In this document: in pieces, positions 32,873-44,264 of the stretch | Numbering within the stretch: position 1 is the first letter of the stretch | Layout: each line of letters begins with the position of its first letter | Assembly (NCBI GenBank): GCA_034509735.1 | Contig: JACGWO010000002.1 | Coordinates: forward strand, 29,993,636 to 30,057,635 | Origin: Sesamum alatum | Taxonomy: Eukaryota > Streptophyta > Magnoliopsida > Lamiales > Pedaliaceae | DNA: 64,000 nt | Direction of reading: 5' to 3' | Position numbers and translations under genes: made by a program | Notes under the pieces: model-generated | The model's database searches: none | What the model was told of the DNA's origin: nothing | Seen by the model: the letters and a program-made list of their open reading frames with translations, nothing else

Positions 32873-34500
32873 TCAAAGAACGTATTCTATAGCAAGCATC
32901 GTCTTTTCTAACAAAAATGGAAGGGTTTTCTTCAGCCTTAGACCTAAGCATTCGTTCCCAGTCTGGCTGTGCTCAGATGAACGGGATATGAACCTGTTGA
33001 GAACAGTTATGTGACCAACTAGTTTATGAACCTTGTTGAGGTTGGCAGGAGGCTTCATCTCCAGAATTGTTCGTATCTTGTCAAGATTGACCTTCATGCC
33101 TTTTTCTATCACCATGTAGCTAAGGAACCGTCCACTCCATACTCCAAATTCATATTGGCCGGGTTCAACTCATGCGGTACTAGTATGTTGAATGTTTCAG
33201 CACAGTTTGTGATGTGTTGGTTAGCTCGCCGGCTCTTTACCACCATGTCGTCCACATAAACCTTCCATGTTGAGTCCAAGCTATTTTCGAAACATGCCGA
33301 CTTCTACCACCGCTGATAGGTGACACCTGTATTTTAGCCTGGAGGGAATAACAATATAGCAATATGCCGCCCCTAAGGTGATGAAGCTTACTCGTTTATG
33401 GTCATCTGGATTAGGCATAATCTGGTGATTACCCTAGGAGGCATCCATGAGATTGAACAATTCATGACCAGAGGGGGAATCCAGTTGTTGGTCTATGCCT
33501 GGTAAAGGTAGAAATATTAGAGCAAGCTTTATTCACATTCCTAAAAATCTACACACATGCGACATTTGTTACCTGGATCAGGGACAAGAACTACCTTGAA
33601 TAACCACCCGAGGAATTGGATTTCCTTGATGTGTCCCGTACCAAGGAGCTTGCTTAGCTCATCCTGGATGACCTTGTCCTTCTCAGGACCTAAATGTCTT
33701 TTCTTCTACTTCACATGTGGGAAAGATGGGTCCAGGTTTAGGCTGTGTACTGCAATGCTGGGTCAATACCTACTAAATCGTGGGTTGACCAAGCAAATAC
33801 ATCCATATTTTCTTGCAAGAAACTAGTTAGTCGCTTTGCTAATTCAGGGCTCAGTTGGGAGCTGATCCTGGTGGTTTTGTCCAGCTCTCATGGTATCAGT
33901 TGGATGTTCAACAGTTCCTCAGCAGGCTGAACTCGAGCAGGGACTGCGTTTTCCCTACTCATCATACTGCATAGGTCTTTTACCTTTTCTCCCTACTGCC
34001 GGTGAGGGAGATTATCTCCATGTCCTTCATGTTGCCCTCTTATATGGATTCAACTTAGCACTTTTGTTTTGTGTACCGCTCGCTCTGCCTAGGAATTTCA
34101 GCTTCATGTGGTAAGTAGAGATAGTAGCCTAGAAGACGTTCAAAGCAGGTTACCCTAAAATGATGTTGTATGATGAAGGCATATCCACTATGAGGAAGCG
34201 AATCATCTTGGTCTTCCTATTAGGCTCCGCTTTCCAAGGATAGTAGGAGGAAGATCTGTCCAAGGGGTGTACAACCTCCCTAGGAAATCTATACAAGGAT
34301 GTGTCTATCGACTCCAGTAGGTGTCGCCAAGTTCCATCTGGCGATAGACTTCATAGAATAGGATATCATCAAAACTACCATAATCCAAAAAGATACGTTG
34401 AACAATATAGTTAGCTAAAGTAGCAGAAATAACAAGTGCATCATTATGCGGTAAATGAACTCCTTGTGTGTCAGTAGGTCCAAAAATGGATCATAGGATC
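32873..34500 (-). pseudogene. Element D protease and reverse transcriptase, broken
   Basis: On the minus strand a protease remnant lies at about 34460-34300: HNDALVISATLANY is followed by a decayed active site, where LDYGSFDDIL stands in place of VDSGS. RT follows, with a VYVDDMVVKS catalytic motif near 33265-33230 and the end of RT/connection at 33115-32873 (VNLDKIRTILEMKPPANLNK). Many stops and frame changes are present. It would have copied the RNA into DNA, but no frame is long enough to work. Confidence 0.72.
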
Positions 34501-34719
34501 CTCTGCTGGTGCTTTGTGGTCAAGTTCGATGACCGCCCTGGCAGTGTGGGCATGTGCTCTTCTAGCCCTTCTGGAGTCCCCATTAGTGGGTCCTCTTGCT
34601 ATCATGTGGATCACCCCTTTAGTAGAGATGTTTTCCGGGCTCTGCTCCTCAACAGGGAACTTTTCCTACATGTGCTCCCTCTTGAAGGGGTTGACAACTT
34701 TCTCCTTACTTTTGTAGGA

Positions 34720-35945
34720 GTCGTGATGGTGGGAACGCTCCTCCCTTTGCTTGCATTGCTATATTTATTGACATAATCCTTCAGGTAGCCGGCTTGGATG
34801 AGCCGTTCTATCTCCTGTCTTTAGCTGGCACCTATTGGTATCGTCCCATATTCCCTATGGTACCTGCAGAAGTATTTCGATTTTAGGGAGTTGGGGGCCT
34901 TCCTCAGAGCCCTTAGGCCACTGCAAGGCATGATGCCTTATGGCCATGAGCATCCGTGTTTGGTTGGTGATAAGCGGGGTGTAGTGCTCGTTCTTTAGGT
35001 AGAGGGGATTTGAAATCGCCTTCGTGGCTCTCCCCTGCTTCTGTGGGAAGAGAAAATCTGAGCGTCCCTCCTTCTGTCGCGGTTGTCGCCTTTTTTCACC
35101 ACACGTGCATCCTTTAGATTCATGTACTTCTCTGCTCAAGCCAGCACGTTGTGGAAGTTAGATGCTTGCTTCTTTCCCAGGGTTTCGAAGAGAGGCCCTA
35201 CGCGAAGTCCCTGAGTGAGAGAGTTGATAAGCACCTTTTAGTGAGCAGTTGCGACTTCTAGGACAACGTTGTTGAAGCGTTCGACATATGCCCTTAATGT
35301 CTCCTTTTCCTCCTGCATTACTCCAAAAAGTCTGATAGTTGACTTTCAGTACTTCTTGCTGCTAGCGAACTGGTAAAGAAAATAGAGCTAAATTCTGCAA
35401 AAGATCTTACTGATCTAGTTGGAAGCTGGTCGACCTATTGTTGAGTAGAATCAGTTAGTGTAGTAAGAAATACGCGGCATTTAAGACCATCGATATACCT
35501 GTGTAGCAGAATTGCATTTTCGAACTTACAGATGTGATCAATAGCGTCGATAGTGCCATTGTAAGCAGACAGGTGTGGAGGTGCCCTGAAATGAGCAGGG
35601 AGCTCTTCTGCCATGATGTCCACGCTGAAGGAATGCCTCGCTCAGCAGACAAGGCCTTCTTTCGTACCTCTTGCGGAGTTCCACCACTTCCTTCTTGAGA
35701 GAGCGCCAGTATTTGGGTGGCTCTTGGGATCAGTAGGGACAGGTTCATCCTGCTGGACTGCAGTGGGAACTGATGGATCAGCTCCTGGCTCATGCCTTTG
35801 CTCCTTTGGCTTGGGAGCCTCGGAGTGTTGAGTGGATGGTCTGCACAATGAATTGGCGGAGTCTGCAAAAGAGCGGGTTGGCGGCAGTAGATAGGGCAAG
35901 CGGGTTGAAAGCGAGAGCTGGGACATTGAGTCCTCTAAGTGCTTA
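34720..35945 (-). pseudogene. Second gag of element D, broken
   Basis: A second, complete set of gag landmarks lies downstream of the first gag on the minus strand. A leader-proximal part has RLKSKHLEDSMSQL (about 35960-35910). The capsid start is DIMAEELPAHFRAPP and FENAILLHRYIDGLKCRVF (35620-35450). A basic linker lies around 35139-35000. The nucleocapsid-like end near 34870-34750 has IERLIQAGYLKDYV. It differs in sequence from the first gag (36144-37318), so it is not a simple local duplication. Confidence 0.65.
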
Positions 35946-36045
35946 CTCTTGAGTCGAACAATAGATCCGGCTGCAGTAAGGAGGGAAATGTTTCCTTCAA
36001 AAGATCCATTATCTAACTAGCGATTTCTCATGTCTAAGCTCAAGT

Positions 36046-36062
36046 GTTACCACAGACAGCCA
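36046..36062 (-). other. Second primer-binding-site-like sequence inside D
   Basis: The minus strand reads TGGCTGTCTGTGGTAAC, then an ACTTGAGCTTAGACATGAG leader resembling the leader of B (TGGCGCCGTCTGTGGGAAC, then ACAGAACTAAGACGTGAG). It lies between the two gags with no LTR in front. Confidence 0.5.
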
Positions 36063-36143
36063 GCATGTTATGACTAGTTGGGCTGGTTGATGGAGACCCA
36101 CCTACATGACTTGGGTTTGTATGGAAAAATGTTGAAAGAGGTA

Positions 36144-37298
36144 TCAATATCCGTTTTGGATAAGCCGTTCTATTTTGTTCTTCAAATGTCGGCACTCCTC
36201 GGTGGTGTGCCCGTAGTCATTATAAAACCTGTAGTATTTATCCGACTTGGTCTGGGTGGGTCTCTCCTTGGACGTTCTTGGCCAAGCTAGCAGTCCCTTG
36301 CTTTCCACATTCATCAGAGCTTGAGCGATAGGGGCATTCAAAGTGTAGGTAGGGTATCCTCTCTAGAAGGGGGACTTCTTGTTCCGGAACTCCGTCTTTG
36401 TCTTCTTCGAGGATCCTTCTTCTTTGAGATCCTTCATCTTTTCTCCTCGTCATTCCTTTTTGGAGGCTTGGGCCTCTTCTAAGTTGATATATTTCTCTAC
36501 CCGCACCAGGAGGCAGTCGAAATCTAGGGTCAATTTTTTGCCAGGGGCTTGAGAAATCCCCATCCAACAACCCTTGTGAGCAAACGCTCGCCTTGACCTC
36601 CAGGGTGGTGGAAAGCACTTCCAGAGCGGCAACGTTGAAATGCTGGAGGTAATCCCTTTGAGATTCGACTTCCTTCTGCCGGACCATGTAGAGACTGAGA
36701 GCCTTCTTTCTGTGTCGTTTACTGCTGGCGAATTGATGCAAGAATAGGGACCGAAACTGCTGGAAACTCCTGGTTGACCCCACGGGCAATTCGTTGAACC
36801 ATTGTTGGGACTCCCATTATGCGGTGTTGTACAATCTTGAAGTTCTTTCTGGAGGCACTCTAGGTGGGCTAGCCATTAAGGGGAGACATCCCCCTGCGGA
36901 TGAGAGGGCATGCCCTATTCCGTGAGGGGAAGGCCTAGCTGTCCTTGAGTCGGGGCTCCTTGCTATCCAACCACAGGGGCTTCTGTTGCCAAAGGGGTTG
37001 CAAGGGGCACCTAGGGCGCTACCGCCAGCTGTGCTCGTACGACGAAGGCAATCATATGCTGCATAGTTTCCAAGAGTCCTAGGGACAGCCTCCCAGAAGA
37101 AGTGTCGGAGGAAGTGCTATGGCATGGGGGCTCTATAGGCTCAGGAGGTCCAAAAGAGCCTCCAACAGGTCGTTTGACCGGGCTAAGGGTGCCCCCGACA
37201 ATAATTGCAAAGCCTAAGTATTCGCCGATGCGTCCACAACCTTCACTTTCTCCATTCCATTGTTTTGTGCTTCCATTGATCTCACGTCTCAGTTCTGT
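36144..37298 (-). pseudogene. First gag of element D, broken
   Basis: Frames at 37409-37011 (minus) begin in the LTR and leader and give the proline-rich N-terminal part with SGRLSLGLLETMQHMIA, matching B's SPDRVSLGLMAAIQRMI. The capsid is at 36789-36600, with SFQQFRSLFLHQFASSKRH and RDYLQHFNVAALEV. The nucleocapsid-like end near 36250-36160 reads YNDYGHTTEECRHLKNKIER. Part of the capsid between 36800 and 36960 is not recognisable. Close resemblance to B's gag places D in the same group. Confidence 0.72.
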
Positions 37299-37318
37299 GT
37301 TCCCACAGATGACTGCCA
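37299..37318 (-). other. Primer-binding site of element D
   Basis: The minus strand reads TGGCAGTCATCTGTGGGAAC one base after the LTR end. It is a mutated form of B's TGGCGCCGTCTGTGGGAA. Confidence 0.65.
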
Positions 37319-37319
37319 T

Positions 37320-37980
37320 TGATGCGAGCAAAAAATTGCTCATCTCGTATGTTCTGGACTTGAGTTCTTTGGGCCGAATTCTCACAAGCCTTGATAAGGG
37401 GACTTGCAAAACATACGTTAAACTCCGACGCTCAAGTTAGTAAACAGTTGTGAAAAAATAAAATCAAATAGAATAGAGCAATAACGAATAATGAGTAGCA
37501 ATAGAGTGTTTAAGATATTAGAGCTTTGTGCGTATGTAGGTGAAAAAAATGCATTACCCTCTATCGGGGGATAGGCAGGCTTTTATAGCCACGCCCCCCC
37601 ACCCGGTGCGGAAGTGTGACACCTCGAGACTCGAGTTAGTGGTTGTTTAGGATATGCCTCCTAACGGTTGGCGAGGATCTAGAGGGAGTTGTGCTCGTTT
37701 AGTAGTCCTTGTGGTTGGATAAGTTTTATGGCAGCATTCCCTCTCGGATTCTCCGGGAGCAATTACAGAGCGCGTGAGAGTCACCCTGGGTCGTCCGGCT
37801 TAGTCATATGCCACATGGATATTCCAAGCCCTCGTGGATGAATGGTCTCCTGCCACTTGGACTCGCGGACACCCTTGGCGGCCAAGTGAGCACAGGGTCA
37901 TCTTTCCTCGTGGGGTGGCACGCCTTTAATACAACTTACTTCCCCCAAGGGCCTTCCTCGGGTGTTCGGACTGAAGGTCC
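37320..37980 (-). repeat. 5' LTR of element D, first part (split by E)
   Basis: It aligns with the left LTR, with a minus-strand TATA box (plus TTTTATA, 37581-37587). It is interrupted at 37980 by element E; GGTCC (37976-37980) is the duplicated target. The remainder is 48034-48124. Confidence 0.82.
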
Positions 37981-38935
37981 TGTTAGAATAGGTGACCAGA
38001 AAGCCAATAGATTTGGCGATTTGTAACCTATTATACAACTCGATGTAAATGTAATATTATTATGTGATCAATAAAATGAGTATTTATCACGTATCAGATG
38101 GTGGTCATGAAACCAACTAATTAAGAGTTGGGTCTGAAAAGTTCCAAGTCGAGGAACTCGAGACAGGGCATCGAGAGTCCTATTGATACTTGCGTCAAGA
38201 GTCGTGTTCATTGGATGAGTGCCGTGTTTCATCGGCGACAGGCGTGGGATGCCTACACGATCTTGATAGGGTTGGTCGACTGGGGTCGAGCCGACTGGAA
38301 TGACTCGCGGGGATCATCATATGGAAACCTTGGAGGCTTGGTCGGTATGATTGGTTTTCCCCGGTTCCGATAGTACGGGAGTAATCCTCAGACTTGAGGG
38401 ATCATGGCAGTCGCGTGCACATGACGGTTGTACCTTGGATCTGGCGAGAGATAATCATTCTGTAAGATGATTATCATAAGCCTTGTCCAGTGCAGTCGGA
38501 ATGTGTAGCGAGGACAGTGGATTCCAAGAAGAGGATCCGTCCCCTATCAGTATGTGACAGAGGTATCTCCTATGCACTCGGAGACACGTTCATGCTGTTT
38601 AAAGTTGCGGCCACAGTGGTTGGTCGAACAGGGAATGGTTTCCTGTGTCGACGCAATGAAGCATACGTGGTCTCGAGTATTAAGCATAGATGCCTAGTCA
38701 AGGATGGGAACCGACGCCCAATTCCATACCCTAGACTAAGGCCGGGAGACGGTAGACGGAAGGATCGTACCCGTACGGAATCGGCGCCTAAGTGTTCACG
38801 CCAATTCACCTAGTCTCTAGTGCCATGGACCATTGCTAGACGACCACCCATGGTAACGGGCCCTTGTAGGACACAGGCCCAAGTCTAGCTGAGGGTGAAC
38901 CTAAAGGGTCACACACAAATCACCGAGGAGGTTGA

Positions 38936-39258
38936 GAGATCGACTTGGAGTCAATCTCGAAGGATAAAATAAGTAATTGGATTACTTAAGGGTAAGTCCA
39001 TTGGATGGACGGGCCGATATTGTATCGGGCTTTCGTTTAATCGATAAATTGGATTTTAAATTAAATATGGAAAGTTGAGACGTTGAGACGTTGGATCTTT
39101 TAATTGGATTAAAAGATCAACGGGAATAATTTAAATGGACATTAAATTGGATTTAATGTTGGGTTCGTCGTAATTGGATTACGATAAAACCCAGTCCGTT
39201 AAATTATACCCGAGAGGAGAAATAATTCCTATTTTGGAATAGGATGAAGTTGGACTTC
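38936..39258 (+). other. Array of TGG-loop inverted repeats in E's 5' LTR
   Basis: Successive short inverted repeats share a TGG loop while their arms differ: 38936-38958 (10-bp arms, one mismatch), 38970-38988 (8), 38996-39010 (6), 39094-39118 (11, GATCTTTTAAT/ATTAAAAGATC), 39139-39159 (9), 39168-39184 (7), 39246-39258 (5). Two further ones have TTG or TTGG loops: 39014-39028 (6) and 39227-39244 (7). All other arms are perfectly complementary. The same set recurs in the 3' LTR. Confidence 0.7.
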
Positions 39259-39513
39259 TTCCCTTAATTAAACATGGCCGACATGCTCCCTTGGATGAAG
39301 CAAAATCAGCCATGTTTCATGCTAGGTGGTATGTTGACTTATCTCTTTTGGAAAGAGACAAATCAACTCCAATCAAGCTCTTCCCTTTTGGTATGATTTG
39401 ATCATACCACAAATTTTGGTAGGCTTGATTGAAGAATTGATGATGATTGATTAGAATGAATCTAGACATCCTTGGATGAACCTAGACACATTCCAATAAT
39501 CACATTAATTATG

Positions 39514-39523
39514 TATATATATT
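39514..39523 (+). promoter_or_regulatory. Possible TATA box of element E 5' LTR
   Basis: TATATATATT lies after ATTAATTATG and is conserved in the 3' LTR (47441-47450). No experimental start is known; other TA-rich stretches nearby could serve. Confidence 0.4.
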
Positions 39524-40104
39524 AGAATATACAACACCAAGCATAAGTGATTCATTATTCATCTTTTTCTAGGAAAAAGAGAAGACAAAATCCATCTCCT
39601 CTCTCTCAACTCTCGGCCCTCTCCCCCTCTCTCACACTTGTGTTCTTCACTTGATTTTGAATCAAGAAGAAGAACAAAGTAAGTTTAAGAGAGCACTAAT
39701 TCATAGTGTTCTTCTCTTAAACCAATTCCTTCTTAAACCCGTTCTTTTCTAGTAAGAAGAACGTGTGTTTCTTCCGGTGTGGTGTGGATCACCTTTGGAA
39801 AATCCATACGTTTGGATTTCGTGAGCATTTCGGAGAAGGAACAACGCAAGTAGCCGGGAGCATACGATAAGCAATCAAATGTAACGGTTTATTACGCTTT
39901 GATTGATTATATATATTTATATATGCCCTATGTGTTTAATATTCATTTCCAATATTTACACATCCTACATCGAACGCCCGGTTGAGCACCCAAGAGCACA
40001 ACCCTTGGGATTCGTATTTTAAATTAGATTTAATTTAATTTACGCACTTTTCTCGCTTTCTCGATTCCGCTCGCGTTCACGGGCGGATCCGCTTGTCCTT
40101 CAAG

Positions 40105-40116
40105 TGGTATCAGAGC
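40105..40116 (+). other. Primer-binding site of element E
   Basis: TGGTATCAGAGC, two bases after the LTR. It is the standard plant copia site complementary to the 3' end of initiator methionine tRNA. Confidence 0.92.
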
Positions 40117-41859
40117 GCGGTCCGATGTAAGGGGCATAGATCTATGTGTTTGGCATGATCTACTTGCTTTTAACTGGCTTTATTGGCATGTTAGATTGTA
40201 TAAATATATGAGTAATATGATAATTCAATTGTTTGGATGTAATGGACTTTTGGCATGCTTTATTTTGTTAGATTGGATATAAAATTGCATGCTTATTTTC
40301 AGAATAATATTACTGTTATTGTGCTGAAACAGTTTTGGAAAACAAAAAAAATAAATAAATTGTGGACCAGACCGGCAGTGGCCGCACGCAGGCTTGCTGC
40401 CTGCGCGCGGGTGGCCGGCCAGCACAACGGCTGGGCCGTTTTGTGCCGTTTTTCGACGTTTTCCGGAAAATTTGATTTTCTATATTTTCTGCACAATATT
40501 CTAAAAATATATTAATTTTGCATTTTTGATTTTGGAATAATTGGATTATTCCTTGAATTAAATTTGCTTAATTAATTTGGGATTAATACATGCATTGGAT
40601 GCATTATTTTTAAAATGTCCATTAAATTTGAAATTTGAATTTTGCATATTATTTATATGTTTATACTTTTGTGATGTTGGACATCACTTGGGTTTGGAAT
40701 ATCCATTGGTATTTATGCATGATTATTTGAAATAATTATGTTATGTGTGTTGATGGGATCAACATGGGATGATCACAAGAGCCCTAGGCCTTATGTATGG
40801 ATGAATATATGATCATTTATTTTCTATTGGGTGAGGCCTGCGTGCCTCTTGTTTTTTTGGGACTATCATCTCCCGTATTTTCAGCCTCATGATGTTAAGG
40901 CTTGTTTTCTTTATTACCAATGTATTACTTTCAATTGTAATGAGAGTAGATAGGATTGGTGAGATTTTAATTTTAACAAGCAAATGGAGTCGGAGACCCC
41001 AAGGAGGAGCATCAAGGCGTGAAACAAGAAGCACTTCAAGGCCCATTGGAATGACAATGGGTTTATTATTATTGTAATAATTTAGGACCACCCTAGACAG
41101 ACCATAGACTCATTGCGGCCTCAGTGGGTCGCATAGGTTGGGCTTGTGATCATCCTAACAGGGGTATGCTATGTTTTTTGCATGCGGCGTATTTATTTAT
41201 CGCTTTAAATATTGAATATTTATGTATGCTAAAGCACAATAATGTAATGAGGTCTCGGTCATACACAAACTCTCATTTGGTTGGACCAAATTAAAAATTA
41301 GGCCCAGAACGGACTTGGATCAAAATGGTATTTTGGTCTGTCCGAGCCTTCCATCCACAACAATGTGGTGAGGAAGCTACCACTACCCAAGTGTGGTCTC
41401 ACGAGTCGTGGCACACTTGGACTAGGGGAAAGTTGCACCATTGTTGTGAACAAAAAGACTGCGCTCATTGTTTCCCTGTCTCACGAGTCGTGGGGGGCGA
41501 CAGTTTGAGGCATGATTTGGTTGATGGGTCGGCCCAACACTGAGTAACATGGTTCGTTTGGAGTCCTCGGAACCATGTGAATAGGTGAGGCAAAATATCT
41601 TGGGAATCTTATTGGATGAGAATGATATTGGATATCTCCCACGAGGTCTTCTTCATGTGAATCGTAAAAGCGGGGCATGGAGATTACGCTTGTGGATCCC
41701 AAGCCCACTAGGAAATGGTTTCCCGAAACTCCGCTTGAGAGTGACGGACTTTCGTATAAATAGTGGGAGGGTTAAAGACTAAAAGACCAAGTCTTCAACT
41801 TGAACAATAATATTACCATCATCTGCTAATTTCTGCTTTATATTTTTATTAATGTAGAT
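40117..41859 (+). other. Long structured leader of element E
   Basis: No convincing gene. A GC-rich island at about 40366-40470 in AT-rich surroundings has a hairpin CGCAGGC/GCCTGCG (40387-40405) and the 10-bp palindrome TGGCCGGCCA (40412-40421). Further down, 41387-41420 forms CCAAGTGTG/CACACTTGG arms enclosing CACGA/TCGTG. An outer pair near 41357-41369 and about 41437-41450 (CAACAATGTGGTG versus CACCATTGTTG) could close around it. These could be packaging or dimerisation signals. Confidence 0.5.
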
Positions 41860-43191
41860 ATGTCTAAGAACCCATTAACCATGATTCTCGAGACTAACAA
41901 ATTCAACGGAAAGAACTACTTGGACTGGCTGAGAAACCTGAGGATTGTCCTCGGTTTCGAGAACCAAGGCTACGTCTTGGATGAGCCGCCACCGAGCGAC
42001 TTACCGGAGGGGTCCACGCCTGAAGAACATTTGACGTTCGAGAAATGGCATCAGGAAAACCGAAAAGTACGCAGTATCATACTGGCTTCGATGTCTAACG
42101 ACATCCAGAAGCAGTATGAGAGGCTGGACAACGTCTCCGCCATAATGCTCCGCATGAACGAGGTTTATGCGGTTTCGGATAGGCATATTAGATATGCCGC
42201 CACAAAAGCATTCTTTGGCACCAAGCTTGCTGAAGGAGCGTCTGTACAGAGTCATGGGGTCAAGATGCTTTCCCTAGTGGAGAAACTTGAGGACCTTAAA
42301 GCTGGGCTTAACAATGACACGTACATTGACGTGATCCTCCAGTCGCTTCCTCCTTCCTATGACCCATTTGTTGTAAACTACAACATGAACGGACTTGAGA
42401 AATCTATTCATGAGTTGATCAACATGCTGGTCCAATACGAGGCAACGACCCACAAGTCGGCGCCGACGGTATTGATAGGAGAGGCTTCAACCTCCAAGGC
42501 GAATGGCAAGAGGGCCGGACGCTGGAAGAGGAAGAAGGGCAAAGGGAAGACGGTTGCGGCCCCTGCTCGTGCTCCGGGCATCCCTGTTGCTCCGGTTGGA
42601 CTGAGCAAAGGGAAAGGGAAGGCCCGTGGTTCTCAGCGGTCCAAGGCAAATGATGTCTGCATGCATTGCCAAGGGAAAGGGCATTGGAAGAGGGAGTGCC
42701 CACAACTCCTCTCCAACCCAGGTATGTTTGTGGTTGAAGTTAATATGATTACTAATTCTGCTTCATGGGTATTGGATACTGGGTGTGGTGCTCACATCTG
42801 CAATGATTTGCAGCCACTGCAAAGAAGCAAAAGGCTAACCAAGGATGAGATGATCCTGAGGCTAGGCGATGGCAAGGCCGTTGCTGCGGAGGCCGTAGGA
42901 TCACTAGAGTTAGCCATTAGTATTCATGTTAGGATTGTACTGAACGACTGTTTTTATGTACCTAGCATGATTAAAAACATTGTTTCCATCCCGGTCCTTG
43001 ATAAGGAGGGATATGAATTTACCATCAATAAAAACGATTTTTTCATTATCAAAGATGGTATTTCTCATCTGCTTGGTACATTGGTCAACGGTCTGTATAT
43101 ACTTCAACAGTCTAATTGGATTATGACTGCAGAATACAAAACAAAAAACGTGATGATCATAATAACGTACAAATATGGCATACGAGGTTAG
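41860..43191 (+). pseudogene. Element E Gag and protease, open but frameshifted at its end
   Basis: The 443-codon frame starts with ATG at 41860 (MSKNPLTMILETNKFNGKNY). Residues 1-215 form a UBN2-type Gag with YLDWLRNLRIVL and LQSLPPSYDPFVVNY. A lysine-rich stretch lies at about 215-265. The CCHC knuckle is CMHCQGKGHWKREC (about 267-280). The protease starts at about residue 300, with active site WVLDTGCGAHIC, where D-T-G is intact, and CFYVPSMIKNIVSIP. This part is undamaged up to about 43115. A small indel then shifts the frame so that the integrase continues in another frame. Gag itself could still be made. Confidence 0.88.
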
Positions 43192-44255
43192 GTCATATCT
43201 CTAAAGATAGGATAAGAAGGTTGGTGGACTCAAAGAGTCTAGAAATAGACGATTTGGACAACTTACCGACCTGCGAATCCTGTCTAAAGGGAAAGATGAC
43301 CAAGAAACCCTTCGTTGGACAAAGTACGCTAGCCAGTGGTCTGTTAGATTTGATCCATACAGATGTCTGTGCTCCACTAAATACTCAGGCTAGAAGTGGG
43401 TACTCGTACTTCATAACCTTTACCGATGATCACTCACGGTATGGTTATGTTTACCTGATGAGATACAAGTCTGAAGCCTTTGGAAGGTTTAAGGAATACA
43501 GACTTGAAGTAGAGAACCAAACCGGTCGAAAGATCAAAGCCTTTCGATCGGACCGAGGTGAAGAGTATTTGAGTGGTGAGTTTACTGATTATCTAAAAGA
43601 GAATGGGATTCTCTCTCAATGGACCCCTCCTGGAACACCGCAGCTTAATGGTGTGTTTGAAAGGAGGAATCGGACCTTGTTGGACATGGTCCGATCCATG
43701 ATGAGTTTTACCGAATTCCCCCTTTCCTTCTGAGAATACGCTCTTGAGACGGCGGCCAAAGTTTTGAACTTGGCGCCATCTAAAAAGGTATCCCAGACGC
43801 CATATGAGATATGGCATGGCAAGCCTGCCTCCTACAAATACTTGAAAGTGTGGGGTTGCCCCGCATATGTCAAGAGATTAGTGGGAGATAAACTGGACTC
43901 AAGGTCTAGTTTATCCAGGTTCATCGGCTATCCGAAAGAAACTATGGGGTATTATTTCTATGATCCCTCCGAGCAAAAGGTTTTTGTCTCGCGAATCGCA
44001 GTGTTCTTGGAAAAGGGCTTTCCATCGGATAGTCGACGCGAAGAGGTGCTCCTTGAAGAATCAAGTGAGGCACCCCAAGAGGCGGCAGTAACATCTGAGC
44101 CAGTAGTTCCCACTGATATTGTTCCAGTCCTCCGTAGGTCGGCCAGAGTATCCCATGCACCTGATAGGTATGGATTTCTGGGCCTAACCGGTCAGTTGGA
44201 TAATGATCCAAAGACGTATGGAGAAGCGATGTCGGACATCGATTCGGACAAGTAG
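43116..44255 (+). pseudogene. Element E integrase
   Basis: In the shifted frame the HHCC part (IWHTRLGHISKDRI and CESCLKGKM) is intact. The catalytic core follows: DLIHTDVCAPL, YFITFTDDHSRYGYVYLM and NGVFERRNRTLLDMVRSM, giving the D, D and E residues. An in-frame TGA at about 43731, where fragment F keeps tryptophan, interrupts the gene. Downstream 43764-44255 continues with SYKYLKVWGCPAYVK and RFIGYPKETMGYYFYDP. A second stop (TAG for TGG) ends it at 44255. The enzyme would join the cDNA to host DNA; the two stops make it inactive. Confidence 0.88.
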
Positions 44256-44264
44256 CTTGAGGCC

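Larger units (their letters stand above)
37981..40102 (+). repeat. 5' LTR of element E
   Basis: 2122 bp, matching the 3' LTR except for a deletion of about 110 bp near 38092. A TATATATATT stretch at 39514-39523 may be the promoter; the inverted-repeat array lies just upstream of it. Such long LTRs are unusual for copia elements. Related LTRs lie at 8680-10908, 25241-25712 and 28172-30363. Confidence 0.94.

Noticed and set aside
38490..38813. A 107-codon frame in E's LTR that is open in three LTR copies (also 46417-46740 and minus 10291-9968)
   Set aside because: It begins with GTG, not ATG, and has no known domain. The three LTRs are recent copies of one another, so openness is not evidence of coding; it is not kept in the diverged LTR at 28172-30363.
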